Shown here piece by piece: positions 63,473 through 64,000 of a stretch of 64,000 nucleotides of DNA. Both the position numbers and the translations under genes were made by a program. Numbering within the stretch: position 1 is the stretch's first letter; each line of letters begins with the position of its first letter. The notes below the pieces were generated by a model. It was not told where the DNA came from and did not search any database. It saw only the letters and a list, made by a program, of their open reading frames with translations. Where the stretch lies: the NCBI RefSeq assembly GCF_902506065.1, contig NZ_LR732912.1, positions 3,625,406-3,689,405 on the forward strand, given 5' to 3'. The DNA comes from Arthrobacter sp. 9V. GTDB lineage: Bacteria > Actinomycetota > Actinomycetes > Actinomycetales > Micrococcaceae.

Positions 63473-63745
63473 CTAGCGCGGGCGGGGCCCCGCCGTCGTA
63501 CGCCGTTTGCCTGGTTGTGGATAACCCCGGTTTGGTGACGTTAGCGCGGGTCCCGAGACCGTACCTGATAGCTGAGGTGCGTGACGCGCGCTCCTTGGAC
63601 GATCACCGGATTGCCCAGCATGATTTGTTTCGACGGAACCGGCCTCGTACCAGTCCAAGAGTGGTCCGACTCCGCCATCATCCCGTGCAATGAATCCGTC
63701 GAGGGACATGGAAAACTGGGCTGAGACGCGGCTGTTCCGATACAT
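63473..63745 (-). pseudogene. Truncated dihydrofolate reductase-like (RibD C-terminal) gene
   Basis: The first 37 or so residues (SRVSAQFSMSLDGFIARDDG then LLDWYEAGSVE) match the start of bacterial DHFR/RibD-C-type reductases of about 200 residues. After this the sequence has no family match and ends at 63473. Only the N-terminal strand-loop is left, so the gene is a remnant. Confidence 0.7.
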
Positions 63746-63848
63746 GAAATCAGTCTTGTGGGAGCGCCCGGGTTTTCAAGGGCGCATCCCGCTCAGGCCG
63801 GTAATCAGGCTACTTACCAACGGTGACCAAGGTGCCTATGCTTGAGTT

Positions 63849-64000
63849 ATGGAGCCCACTTCAGCCATCCTTCTGGTGTTTATCGGCGTGGTTGTCTGGC
63901 TCGCAGCCACCATCCTGCCACTGGCTCTGCTTCCCTCATCCCGAGCAGAAGAGGAGCACAAGCCCAAGGCGCGGCACCCCCGCCACCCAAAGGGCGAGCC
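63849..64000 (+). CDS. Small membrane protein, partial (runs off right edge)
   Basis: ATG 63849 opens MEPTSAILLVFIGVVVWLAA, one membrane helix (residues about 5-30), then a charged tail rich in Glu, Lys, Arg and His. The frame stays open to the end of the window. No family is recognised. Confidence 0.6.
   Translation, partial: MEPTSAILLVFIGVVVWLAATILPLALLPSSRAEEEHKPKARHPRHPKGE

Overview
The window is high-GC actinobacterial DNA, most likely from the Arthrobacter/Paenarthrobacter group (Micrococcaceae). The evidence is the set of actinobacterial small families (DUF3263, LytR_C, DUF4193, DUF3040, DUF805), two FemX/MurM-type ligases that fit a bridged (A3-alpha) peptidoglycan, a CIRCE-controlled groEL, a phd-type phenylpropanoid cluster, and an actinobacterial type VII secretion (T7SS) locus. 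No rRNA, tRNA, CRISPR array, integrase or transposase was recognised. The left and right edges cut through groEL and a small membrane-protein gene.

Layout. 1-9.1 kb: groEL with two tandem CIRCE operators, a cold-shock protein, a LytR_C protein, a DUF3263 protein, uracil-DNA glycosylase, a siderophore-interacting protein behind an iron box, a ThrE-type exporter, two Fem ligases and a NUC-type endonuclease gene broken by an in-frame stop. 9.1-15.8 kb: glycine cleavage genes gcvP-gcvT-gcvH followed by serine deaminase, headed by a tandem glycine riboswitch; together they convert glycine to serine and then to pyruvate. 15.9-28.9 kb: assorted regulators, transporters and enzymes, including a TetR/MFS efflux pair with an operator inside the promoter spacer. 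29.1-36.6 kb: a phd-like cluster (CoA ligase, transporter, hydratase, acyl-CoA dehydrogenase, amidohydrolase, dehydrogenase, MarR repressor) for side-chain shortening of phenylpropanoids.

37.1-56.7 kb is the accessory core. A leftward operon encodes EccC, EccD, a MinD-like protein with an eroded P-loop and three uncharacterised proteins. A rightward group encodes two WXG100-like proteins, a DUF6507-like protein and a 782-residue toxin with a C-terminal nuclease domain. The genes face away from each other across a 465-bp region that carries four helically phased CCTAG(G/A) sites. The toxin is followed by its immunity gene and then by a decaying array of orphan toxin tips and immunity paralogs of two families, joined by a recurring junction sequence. 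EccB, EccE and MycP are not in the window. 56.8-64 kb returns to housekeeping genes (DUF72, YqeY, DUF3040, NDH-2, histidine phosphatase, NAD(P)HX dehydratase, RecQ) and ends with a truncated reductase-like gene and a partial membrane protein.

All assignments come from reading the sequence and remembered family motifs; no database search was run.
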